Positions 1 through 8,684 of a stretch of 64,000 nt of DNA are shown piece after piece. Positions within the stretch are counted from its first letter, which is position 1; each line of letters starts with the position of its first letter. The DNA comes from Gammaproteobacteria bacterium (GTDB lineage Bacteria > Pseudomonadota > Gammaproteobacteria > Pseudomonadales > Azotimanducaceae), in the NCBI GenBank assembly GCA_021773555.1, contig JAJFKA010000027.1:1-64000 (forward strand), given 5' to 3'. Both the position numbers and the translations under genes were made by a program. Under the pieces are notes generated by a model. The model saw nothing but the letters and a program-made list of their open reading frames with translations, was not told where the DNA came from and did not search any database.

Positions 1-56
1 CTCAACCTTCATGGTAATCCACGAGCGTTGAGGTAGGACAGGTCAAAACATTATGT

Positions 57-500
57 CTAGTCGGAATCAGATAGTTTGTCGATAACTGAGCGCAGTCGAT
101 TGATTTCCTGACGCTCGCGCTCACTGATTTTCAGCTCTTCACGCACGGCATTGACCAGATCGTCATTGCTCCAGGGTTTTGTCAGGTATCGGTTTACTCG
201 TCCGGCATTGATCGCATCCAGGGTATGCTCGAGATCCGCATGCCCGGTCAGGATAATTCGCCGCATGCCCGGGTAGTCATGAGCGAAGTGCTGCAACAGT
301 TCAATCCCGTCCATGCCCGGCATCTTCATATCGCTGATGACCAGGTCGAACGAGCGAGACAGGCAGGCCGTGATTGCCTCCTGTGCCGACTCGACCACAA
401 CGATGTCCAGGGTAATTTCTGACAAGGAACTGCGGACCAGACGTCCGATCTGTGGCTCATCATCGACGACCAGTATGCTCTGTATCCGATCTGTGGTCAT
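57..500 (-). CDS. Stand-alone receiver-domain response regulator
   Basis: A 147-residue protein consisting almost entirely of one CheY-like receiver domain. Seen: the acidic pair in VVDDEP near residue 13, the phosphoacceptor Asp in LVISDMKMPGMDG near residue 57, the switch Thr in RRIILTGHAD near residue 86, and the Lys in YLTKPW near residue 108. A short charged helix (SERERQEINRLRS) follows, and there is no DNA-binding or enzymatic output domain. The family takes phosphate from a histidine kinase; the output must come through protein contacts or a partner gene outside the window. The NRYLTKPW ending resembles receivers of RpfG/HD-GYP-type regulators, but no such domain is present. No cognate kinase is visible next to it. 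Confidence 0.9.
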   Translation of the reverse strand: MTTDRIQSILVVDDEPQIGRLVRSSLSEITLDIVVVESAQEAITACLSRSFDLVISDMKMPGMDGIELLQHFAHDYPGMRRIILTGHADLEHTLDAINAGRVNRYLTKPWSNDDLVNAVREELKISERERQEINRLRSVIDKLSDSD

Positions 501-735
501 AAGCTATCCATGCTTTTGTCCCGTCTCAACTAGGCATTATCGCCTTGTATTCGCTGCGGATTAACGAAGAATCCGATACGCGGCAGCATTCGGGAGAGGA
601 ACGGTACCACGCCCTGGTCTTGTTAAAAGCCTGTCTCGATCCTGTATCGACATCAGTTCACAGAGCTTTAGCGGGTGCCTGAAACGATATTGCAGTGCCA
701 CTGCCTGGCAATTGATGTCCGCGATAAACGATCGT

Positions 736-759
736 CTGTCCAGGCTATCCTGTCCAGGC
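736..759. repeat. Short direct repeat beside the truncated receptor
   Basis: CTGTCCAGGC occurs at 736-745 and again at 750-759, a 14-base period. It lies just upstream of where recognisable receptor coding sequence begins (about 775), so it may mark the rearrangement that removed the front of that gene. The repeat is seen; the link to a deletion is inference. Confidence 0.5.
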
Positions 760-774
760 CTGTCAATGTACACT

Positions 775-2975
775 TCGAGGCGCGACCCGGCCGGGTTGTC
801 CCGCGGAGAAGCAGACGTTAACTGTGAGGATTCGGCAGCGCTGGAACGTGGTGGTGCACTTGGTAATCTGTTTAATCGTTGTATCTATGACTACGGTTCA
901 TTCTTCTCCATCCAGGCAGAAGAAAAACTGCGGAAATACCATGTCGATGGGCATTACGAGTTTAGCGATGAAGTCGAAATTTATTTCGAGTTCGCAAACA
1001 ACAAGTCCGAATTCCTCCGATTGAACTCGCTGAATCCTAATGCTCCGGCATTGACGATTCCGACCGGTACATCGTACGTCGACAGCAACGGTGCGCTGGC
1101 GTTTGCACCCAATCCTGGTAGCGTTGAAGACGCGTTTCGCCGTGGCATCGTGCCCATTGCCTACGCAAACCTGACTCGACTGATTGGTGGCACACGCAAT
1201 ACGCCCTATAGTCAGCGGCCACTCGACACATTTACAAAATCTGTTCGCGGTGATGACCGTGCCTTGATTGGTGCCACCTGGGACATCAATGACAACTGGG
1301 CACTCGACCTGTCTTATACAGCAAGTGAACACACCAGCCAGGTTACACAGTCCCAGGACACCTTATCAACGCATATGGAACTCGCGCTGAACGGCTATGG
1401 CGGTAACAACTGTGATCCGATCAATGGTGTGCCTGGCGAAGGCAATACCGCCTTCGCGCAGACCGGCAACTATGATGCGGGTACCTGTTACTTCTTCAAC
1501 CCGTTTGGCAGCAACCTGTTTGACCGCAATGGCAATCTTGGCCAAACAAACGGGGAACTGATCAACCCTCCAGAGCTGTATCAGTGGCTCTTGGGGCGTG
1601 CCAGTAGTCAAATACAATTTAAACAACGTGTTATCGATGCAGTTCTGGCAGGCTCCCTGATGGAAATGAAAAACGGCTCCCTGGGTCTGGCGGTTGGTGT
1701 TCAACGTCGTCGCGATACCGGTGCTGCGCTTACGATTCAGCCCTGACATCCGGCAACCTGGACTTTGTGTTTGGTGCCAACGAATGGGCTGGCTCTAATA
1801 CCGCGACCGCTGTGTTCCTGGAACTGGGTATCCCCGTCCTCGAAAACCTGCAGGTTAATCTCGCGTTCCGCTACGAGGATTTCGACGAACTTAACGTCAG
1901 CACCTCAGATCCCAAGATCACCGTCTTGTTCCAGCCGACGGATTCGGTGTCACTGCGTGCCTCGGCAGGCAGTTCTTTCCGTACGCCGTCTCTGCAGCAG
2001 GCATTCGGTTTCCTGACCACGGTTGCCAACCAGGTTGATGTTGTCGGCGGCACCGCGTTCAAACCTTCGCTAACCGTTGGTAATGAAAAGCTGAAGCCGG
2101 AAACTGCCGATAGCTGGAACCTGGGATTATCGTGGATTCCGCAGAGTGGTATCTTTGAAGGACTGAGTGTTGATGTCGATTACTTTGACTATCAGTATGA
2201 TGACATCATCACGCGGGAATCTTCATCGACATTGATTGCTGAAGACAATGCCGCATTAACGGCATACGTCGCCGCCACGCCCGGAGCAACTTTAATTGAT
2301 GCAGCGGTTAACGCGCCCGGTCGTAATTTCAGGCAGGTCATCCGGAACTCTCAAGGCATTATGGTTCGACTGTTGCCTGACTTCGCGAATGCAAACGGCG
2401 CAAACATCAGTGGCATTGACCTCAACGCCTCTTACGGCTTTGACACTGGCTTCGGCAGCTGGAAGGTCGGTACCCAGGTTGCCTACGTGAATGAGTATGA
2501 TGTCGATGTGGTGAACTCCTCCGGTGGCGTCACGACCTTTGACGCTGTAGGTAGCTACAACAGTTCCAACCCGGTGGCCAGGCCATTACCGGAAATACTG
2601 GCGAACGCGACACTCAGTTGGACGATGGATCAACATCGTGCGTTCCTGATCGTAAAGTATGTCGATGATCTCACCACCGATGTCCCTGCCGGTACTCGTG
2701 GATTCTTCGCTGCCACGGCGAGACTCGCAGGCAACACTCGAGTCGCCAGCGATCTGGGTGATACCAAGATCGAAAGCATGACCACGGCCGATATTCAGTA
2801 TACTTACAATTTCGGCGAAATCGGCGGTGTGATATCTGACAGCAGCATCTCGGTTGGTGTTCAGAATTTTCTGGATGAAGAAGCACCGGCTATCGCTGTT
2901 GTGACTGGCTTTGATGGCACGCTCCATGATGGTCGAGGTCGCATCTTCTTTGTACGATTCGGCGCGAGTCTCTAA
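775..2975 (+). pseudogene. TonB-dependent receptor, 5'-truncated and frameshifted
   Basis: Remnant of an outer-membrane TonB-dependent receptor. The first reading frame runs to a stop at 1744-1746. The barrel then continues in another frame (ALTSGNLDFVFGANEW, from about 1740) and ends at 2975 with a typical terminal beta-strand (RIFFVRFGASL) after NFLDEEAP. The frame change fits a single-base deletion near 1735-1740. Recognisable similarity starts around DPAGLSRGEADVNCED and RCIYDYGSFFSI, already inside the barrel, so the signal peptide, TonB box and plug are all missing. No frame upstream to 500 encodes a plug. The frameshift alone could be a sequencing error, but loss of the plug makes a functional receptor very unlikely. 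A strong terminator follows. Confidence 0.85.
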
Positions 2976-3004
2976 CGGGTCACTTTCAATAGAGAAACCA
3001 AATC

Positions 3005-3033
3005 GAGGCTGCCAATTGGCAGCCTCTTTTTTT
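3005..3033 (+). terminator. Rho-independent terminator after the receptor remnant
   Basis: A perfect 9-bp stem, GAGGCTGCC (3005-3013) with GGCAGCCTC (3018-3026), closes a 4-base AATT loop and is followed by seven T residues (3027-3033). This is a textbook intrinsic terminator for the rightward gene. It also separates it from the convergent hydroxylase gene, whose stop is at 3052. Confidence 0.92.
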
Positions 3034-3051
3034 ATGGAGGCTGCGCGATTG

Positions 3052-4038
3052 CTATTTTGAGGTTAACTTTTTCCTGACACTGATGAGTTTGTTCTGCAGT
3101 TGCACAACCAGATCGACCACGGGTACGTAATAGGCTTTAGCAAGTGTGTCATGGGGATTGTCTTTCCCCTCACCCAATCCGATTTCAAATGTTTCTCTTT
3201 GCCGGGGAATATACAGCGTGCCGAATGCCCAGTCCCACAGGGCGAAAATTTCGCCGTAGTTTTTCCTCATACGGTTCGGGTCGTGATGAATCTGGTGCAT
3301 AGCCGGGCTGATGAACACATGGCTGAGCGGTCTGCCCCAGGATAGCCAGATATGAGAGTGGCGCAGGTTAGCGCCAAAAAAGTTGTACACAACGTAAATC
3401 GTATTGAGACCGAAAAGGATCTCGATACCGGGTCCGCCGAGAAAGACAAAGACAAAAATACCCTGGAATAGTCCGGTCAGTAGCATCGACATCACCCGGG
3501 CAATGATGTTCCACAGGGGATGCTTGCGGAACAACGTTACCGGGGTCATGACTTCGGCCGAGTGATGCAGGGAGTGCAGTGGCCAGAATATCGCTGAGCT
3601 GTGATGGAACCTGTGGACCAGATATACCGAAAAATCTGCGGTAAGTGTGTACCCCAGTATAAAAAAAGCGTAGGTGAGCGGGCTCCACTGTCCCGTAAAA
3701 ATCGCGGTATTGTTGTTTAACGTCACCAGCCATTGGCCCAGTTCGATGGATAACCAGGCCTGCAGACCTGCGCCGACCAGCAGCCAGGGAGAAATCAGGA
3801 CATTGATCAGAAATATCCCGTAATCAATCCTCGCCGACGGATGAAGATAGATCTCTCGCGGGAAAACAAATCCGGGAAACCCACCTTTTACAGACGGGTA
3901 GTACAACCGGTAGCTGAGGTAGGCCAGCCCGATAAACGTGAGCAGGTAGACAACGTAAAACTTCTCCTGCCAGTTTATCGGCATGGAGACCAACAGCAGC
4001 GCGATGTCCTGCAGATAAGCAATGATGGGGTCAATCAT
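3052..4038 (-). CDS. Fatty acid hydroxylase / sterol desaturase family protein
   Basis: A 328-residue integral membrane di-iron protein of the fatty acid hydroxylase superfamily (ERG3, alkylglycerol monooxygenase and carotenoid hydroxylase relatives). Histidine motifs in order: HRFHH, HSLHHSAE, an NLRHSH segment and HQIHHD near the C-terminus; these bind the two irons. Several hydrophobic spans precede and separate them (FYVVYLLTFIGLAYLS, IFLINVLISPWLLVG, LTGLFQGIFVFVFLG). The family uses O2 to hydroxylate or desaturate lipids at the cytoplasmic membrane; the substrate here is unknown. It starts with MIDPII at 4038 and is transcribed away from the CHAT operon, with 182 bp between the divergent starts. 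Confidence 0.88.
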   Translation of the reverse strand: MIDPIIAYLQDIALLLVSMPINWQEKFYVVYLLTFIGLAYLSYRLYYPSVKGGFPGFVFPREIYLHPSARIDYGIFLINVLISPWLLVGAGLQAWLSIELGQWLVTLNNNTAIFTGQWSPLTYAFFILGYTLTADFSVYLVHRFHHSSAIFWPLHSLHHSAEVMTPVTLFRKHPLWNIIARVMSMLLTGLFQGIFVFVFLGGPGIEILFGLNTIYVVYNFFGANLRHSHIWLSWGRPLSHVFISPAMHQIHHDPNRMRKNYGEIFALWDWAFGTLYIPRQRETFEIGLGEGKDNPHDTLAKAYYVPVVDLVVQLQNKLISVRKKLTSK

Positions 4039-4220
4039 TTCTGGCTACCAGGCATCAAACCCGGTCACTGTAACAAAATCGAGTTCAGACTGGCGAAAAT
4101 GTCGATGACGTCTGCCAACTCACCGGATAGTACAAAACTGAAAAAGGGATATACTATCCGGGTTGCATACACGGTGAACCCCTGGGTTTGCGAGTTGGTC
4201 CCTTCAATAGACGGAAGGTT

Positions 4221-6464
4221 ATGCGAGCAGTACGACATCAACCTGGTTCGATGATACCAGCATCTGCAGTCTCCCTGTGGCTGCTTGGCTGCTTTGTCGC
4301 GTTCGGATTGTCCGGGGCAGCCTATGCCGAGGACAGCGGCGAGGAATTGCTTGCGCAGGTAATCAATGCATCGGATGCATCGGTGGCCGAGCGTTTCGCA
4401 GGACTCATGCGACTATCCAAAATGTATAGAAGCCGGGGCTTCAAGCAAAGGGCCTTGCCCCTGCTCCATGAGGCATCAAGGCTCGCTCTGGGTATGGGGG
4501 TCACAGAACGCAATCAGAGTCGACTCGAACTCGGAGGGCTGCTCTATGATCTTGGCGCCTACGCAGACGCGCAGGACATACTGCAACCGTTGCTCGATGA
4601 ATCACAGGGCCAGAATACACTCACCCGCGTGATCGTTCTCAATGAAATGGGAATGGTTCAGGGCCTCGCAAACAACCACAAGTTTGCGCTGGAATTGTTC
4701 GAGGAAGGCATTCCTCTGGCGAAACTACTGGGTGAATCTGAACTCGCGGCGAAGCTCACCGTCAACCGCATCAAATCCCTTTCCACGCTTGGGGAGTTTC
4801 GACATCTCGAAGGTGCTTTTGAGGGGCTGGACGCGCTACTTGTATCATTACCACCCGGATCAAGGAAGGCAGAGCTGCTGATTGCGGCAGCGAACGAATA
4901 CCGCAGCGGATTCTGGTACTTCAATTTTTCGCACAAATGGATCCAAAGTGCTTATGTCCACCTGATCGAGGCGGGTAAGCTCGCCGAACAAAACAGGAAT
5001 ACCAGGCTGCTCTCCTATGCCAGAGGATATCTCGGCAGGCTATACGAGGATGACAGGAATTTTGAGACCGCCCTGTCGTTGTCGAGAGAAGCAGCGTTCC
5101 ACGCCAACTCCGTACGGGCTTTTGAAAGCGCCTACCTCTGGGAATGGCAGATAGGGCGAATCCAGAAGCAAAGCAATCGACCACTTGAGGCCATCGCAAG
5201 TTATAAACAAGCTGTTAAGACCCTTGAGCACGTTCGCCAGGACCTGATTGATGGCTCGCCCTATACCTTTCACCAGAAAGTACTGCCGTTATTTACAGAA
5301 CTTTCCGATATCCTCCTGACATCAGCAAAAAAACAAACACAAGCCACGTCCAGACAACAACAATTGTCCTACGTGCAGCAGGTCCTGGAACAGGCGAAGT
5401 CAGCTGAACTGCAGGACTACTTCCAGAATGACTGTGTACTGCCGGAAACCTCTGTTGAACTGAGTCAGGTTGAATCGGGAACGGCGACAATCTATCCGGT
5501 GATTCTGCCGGACCGACTCGAGATGCTCGTCAGCGTGGACGGGGTAATTCATCAGTTCGTCTCGCCCATCCAGGTTGCTGACTTTAATGGACTGGTGAAT
5601 GAGTTTCGGGAACAACTCCAGGTTGATTTTGGTGATGAGGAATATAAGGAGCTGGGCGAAGAACTCTATGAACTTGTTATTGCTCCTTACGAGGCGCTGC
5701 TCGCCAGCGAGCAGGTAACGACGCTGCTGTTCGTACCAGACGGGGTGCTGCGGACCGTTCCCATCGCTGCGTTGTTTGACGGTGAGCAGTACCTGGTCGA
5801 AAAGTATGCAATAGCGACAACCCCTGGTCTAAAACTAACCTTGCCGACGCCGCTGACGTTGAGTGACTCAGCGGTTTTTGCCGGAGGTATCTCAGACGCC
5901 GTCCAGGGATTTCCCGGATTGCCCGGCGTTCCCATGGAACTGGAAAACCTGCGTACCACCTACGGTGCGTCGATACTCAGCAATCAGGACTTCAGTGCCG
6001 ACTCTGTCAGTAAAGAGATGGCTTCGAGTCAGTTCTCGATTGTGCATATTGCTACCCACGGGCACTTCGACAGTAACCCCCAGAAATCCTTCCTGCTGAC
6101 TCACGACGACAAACTCACGATGAATATGCTTGAACGCTCGATTGGGTACCGGAAGGTCCTGGGAGACCCGCTGGAGCTACTCGTGCTCAGTGCCTGTGAA
6201 ACGGCAGCTGGAGACAATCGTGCGGCCCTGGGTCTCGCCGGTGTGGCCTTGAAGGCAGGCGCCAGAAGTGCTGTTGCAACATTGTGGCAAATCAGCGATG
6301 CGGCGACGGTTCGCCTGATTGGGTCGTTCTACCGGAACGCCGCGACGGGTGATTCGAGTAAGGCCGAGTCATTGAGAAATGCTCAACTGGAGCTAATTGG
6401 TAACGAGCAGTTTGCGCACCCCAGCGATTGGGCTCCCTTTCTACTAATCGGCAATTGGCTATGA
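4221..6464 (+). CDS. Exported TPR-CHAT domain (caspase-like) protein
   Basis: About 747 residues. The start at 4221 is preferred because GGAAGG sits 4 bases upstream and the product (MRAVRHQPGS, then a hydrophobic stretch ending GAAYA) reads as a signal peptide; starts at 4188 and 4251 are possible. Order: signal peptide, TPR-like helical repeats over the first two thirds, and a C-terminal CHAT domain opening with LLFVPDGVLRTVPIAALF. The predicted catalytic dyad is visible: His at 6057-6059 in HIATHGHF and Cys at 6195-6197 in LVLSACETA; GLAGVALKAGARSAVATLW and the terminal WAPFLLIGNWL are also typical. CHAT proteins are caspase-fold cysteine proteases. Its TGA overlaps the next gene's ATG (ATGA), so it is coupled to the two-partner secretion genes. 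A role in processing the secreted partner is inference. Confidence 0.9.
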   Translation: MRAVRHQPGSMIPASAVSLWLLGCFVAFGLSGAAYAEDSGEELLAQVINASDASVAERFAGLMRLSKMYRSRGFKQRALPLLHEASRLALGMGVTERNQSRLELGGLLYDLGAYADAQDILQPLLDESQGQNTLTRVIVLNEMGMVQGLANNHKFALELFEEGIPLAKLLGESELAAKLTVNRIKSLSTLGEFRHLEGAFEGLDALLVSLPPGSRKAELLIAAANEYRSGFWYFNFSHKWIQSAYVHLIEAGKLAEQNRNTRLLSYARGYLGRLYEDDRNFETALSLSREAAFHANSVRAFESAYLWEWQIGRIQKQSNRPLEAIASYKQAVKTLEHVRQDLIDGSPYTFHQKVLPLFTELSDILLTSAKKQTQATSRQQQLSYVQQVLEQAKSAELQDYFQNDCVLPETSVELSQVESGTATIYPVILPDRLEMLVSVDGVIHQFVSPIQVADFNGLVNEFREQLQVDFGDEEYKELGEELYELVIAPYEALLASEQVTTLLFVPDGVLRTVPIAALFDGEQYLVEKYAIATTPGLKLTLPTPLTLSDSAVFAGGISDAVQGFPGLPGVPMELENLRTTYGASILSNQDFSADSVSKEMASSQFSIVHIATHGHFDSNPQKSFLLTHDDKLTMNMLERSIGYRKVLGDPLELLVLSACETAAGDNRAALGLAGVALKAGARSAVATLWQISDAATVRLIGSFYRNAATGDSSKAESLRNAQLELIGNEQFAHPSDWAPFLLIGNWL

Positions 6465-8434
6465 AAGCCGCCATGCAAAACCTGATACTTACCCTCCTGG
6501 TTACGTTGGTCTCCATGGGTTGTCTGGCCGAGACGGAGAAGTCATTTCATGTTGTGATCGGAAGTTTTGGCTCCGAGGCGGCTGCCGAAAGCGCCCGACA
6601 GCGCAATTCTTACCAACGGGATCTCAGCATCGTGCTCGCGAATGTGAATGATAACCAGGCAACCTGGCGTCTGCTCTCCGGACCCTTTAAATCCTATGAC
6701 GCGGCGGACAGGGAACGTGAGTCGCTGGGTCGCCTGGGTGTTATCGCTCCCTGGATTTTAGATGAGCACGCACAGCCAGGTCTGGCCACGGCACCCGTAC
6801 CCGAGATGGACCGCGAGCGCGAGCGGGCGACAGTCAAACGCAGCATGCCAATGGATCTCAGTCGGGGTGTATTTCTGCAGCCTAGCCCCGAAGTTCTGCG
6901 CCGCGCCGCGAATAGACAGGCGCTGGGGCCTGGACCGCTGCTCCCGGAAAGTAAAGCGCAATTAAGCGACCGCGTTTCACAACTACAGCGTATTGAAGTC
7001 AGCGACATTCAGATACGCGGGAGCCAGCTGCTGTCGAATGAACTTGAAACGCTGATTTCACCGTATCGGGGACGCAGTCTCTCCATGGAAGCCCTGCTCG
7101 GATTACGGGACGAGGCCAATCGTTTGTTCGTAACAAACGGCTTTATTAACTCCGGCGTTGTGATTCCTGATCAACCGGTTATAAGCGGGTTGATCTACTT
7201 TGATGCCATTGAAGGTGAGATCGATCGCATCAAAGTGTCGAGTGACCTGGCGGAAACCTATGTTAGAAACAGACTGAGGACAGAGGCGCCGTTCAACCTC
7301 AAAGACCTGCAGATGTCGTTGAAACTGCTGGAGAAGAATCCACTGGTGGAGCGGGTCAATGCACGTATTGTCCCTGGCGACGAATTGGGCCTGGCAGATC
7401 TTGAACTCTCTGTTGATGCGGCCAAGGCCTACAGGATTGGTGTACTGGCGGCAAATAATCGTTCACCGGGAATTGGTGAGAACTATGGCGAGCTCTATTT
7501 TGGCGCTGACAACCTGACGGGTCTGGGTGACTCACTTTATCTGTCCGCGGCACTGACGCGTGGGATGGACAGTGTTGAGGCTCATTACAGCATACCGTTC
7601 AATTCAAAGGACTATCGGTTCATCGCTGCTTACTCACGGAACGATGCCGATGCGGTGGAGACCCTGCTCGACATCAATAGCCTGACAGAGTCCAGCAAAA
7701 TAGGGCTGGTGATGCCAGTGATTCGAACGCTGAATTCTGAATTGAGTGTAGAGGTGAGCGCGGAAAAAAGGCGCAATGCCACGACCCTGTTCGGCACTTC
7801 ATTTTCCTTCGCTGAAGGTGCAATCAATGGTGAGTCACGAGTCGCACCAGTGCGGATTGGTGTGAGTTATGTGTTGCAGGGACTCTCCCAGTCATTTGCA
7901 GGACGCCTCGTGGTCTCCAAAGGAACTTCATCCTTCAATGCAACTGAACAGCCCAGCGGACCTGATGGAGACTTCCTGAGCGTCCTGGGACAACTGCAGT
8001 ATTCACGTCAGCTTGGCGTGAATTTTCACGTCACCGGAAAGTTGCTCGCCCAGTATGCGGCAGACCCCCTCCTGGCGATTGAAAAAGTGGCAGTGGGCGG
8101 GATGGATACCGTTCGCGGTTATCGTGAGAATCAGATCGTTCGCGACAACGTTTACCTGGCGTCAATCGAAGGCAGATACAGAACGCCCTTAAAAGCCGTT
8201 AACCTTCAACTGGTGACATTTCTCGATTGGGGCAGCGGTAAGAACCACAAGGATGCTGCATCTTCCCAGACAGACACCTTGTCCAGCATCGGAATCGGCG
8301 TCAACATCCGTGCCTTCGAGCATCTCTCTGCCAACATATACTTTGCCCATGGATTCAAGGATGTCGTCGTTGTTAACAGGAAATTACAGGATGACGGCAT
8401 TCATTTTCGGCTGAACTACGAGTACAGATTTTAG
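6461..8434 (+). CDS. TpsB-type outer-membrane transporter with N-terminal SPOR domain
   Basis: About 657 residues, ShlB/FhaC/HecB family. The ATG at 6461 overlaps the CHAT gene's stop. Order: signal peptide (LILTLLVTLVSMGCLAE); a SPOR-like domain (KSFHVVIGSFGSEAAAESAR ... WRLLSGPFKSYDAADRERE) over roughly residues 30-105; a linker; a ShlB-type POTRA (IEVSDIQIRGSQLLS to GEIDRIKV); then a 16-strand-type barrel with GMDTVRGYREN before the last strands and a terminal NYEYRF. TpsB proteins secrete and fold a cognate TpsA exoprotein. A SPOR domain, which binds denuded peptidoglycan glycan, is not standard in this family. The Cys in SMGCLAE could make the protein a lipoprotein, but the barrel fold argues against this. 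Confidence 0.92.
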   Translation: MKAAMQNLILTLLVTLVSMGCLAETEKSFHVVIGSFGSEAAAESARQRNSYQRDLSIVLANVNDNQATWRLLSGPFKSYDAADRERESLGRLGVIAPWILDEHAQPGLATAPVPEMDRERERATVKRSMPMDLSRGVFLQPSPEVLRRAANRQALGPGPLLPESKAQLSDRVSQLQRIEVSDIQIRGSQLLSNELETLISPYRGRSLSMEALLGLRDEANRLFVTNGFINSGVVIPDQPVISGLIYFDAIEGEIDRIKVSSDLAETYVRNRLRTEAPFNLKDLQMSLKLLEKNPLVERVNARIVPGDELGLADLELSVDAAKAYRIGVLAANNRSPGIGENYGELYFGADNLTGLGDSLYLSAALTRGMDSVEAHYSIPFNSKDYRFIAAYSRNDADAVETLLDINSLTESSKIGLVMPVIRTLNSELSVEVSAEKRRNATTLFGTSFSFAEGAINGESRVAPVRIGVSYVLQGLSQSFAGRLVVSKGTSSFNATEQPSGPDGDFLSVLGQLQYSRQLGVNFHVTGKLLAQYAADPLLAIEKVAVGGMDTVRGYRENQIVRDNVYLASIEGRYRTPLKAVNLQLVTFLDWGSGKNHKDAASSQTDTLSSIGIGVNIRAFEHLSANIYFAHGFKDVVVVNRKLQDDGIHFRLNYEYRF

Positions 8435-8684
8435 CCCGCATTGTTCACAAAGGCGACACAATATAATCGTTAGGAAAATGTGTTCTGATAAGTCAGGTAA
8501 AAATGGGGAACAATTCGTGAAATACAGTCTGTGTCTGAATGGTTTTCTGACTATTCTGCCTTCGAATCTTGAACAAAATCGCTCAAGACATAGCGACGGC
8601 TATGCCTTTCACGATGTTTGTCCAACCTTCTTCGCCACAATTGCCAGAAAATCCATTCCCTTCATGAACAATGCGGGCCAGGCG

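Noticed and set aside
898-1332. 144-residue reverse-strand open frame inside the receptor remnant
   Set aside because: Antisense to clear TonB-receptor barrel coding, with no family-like sequence.
1767-2975. A separate TonB-receptor gene starting at GTG 1767
   Set aside because: The frame continues upstream in the same barrel sequence; it is the second half of the frameshifted remnant, not an independent gene.
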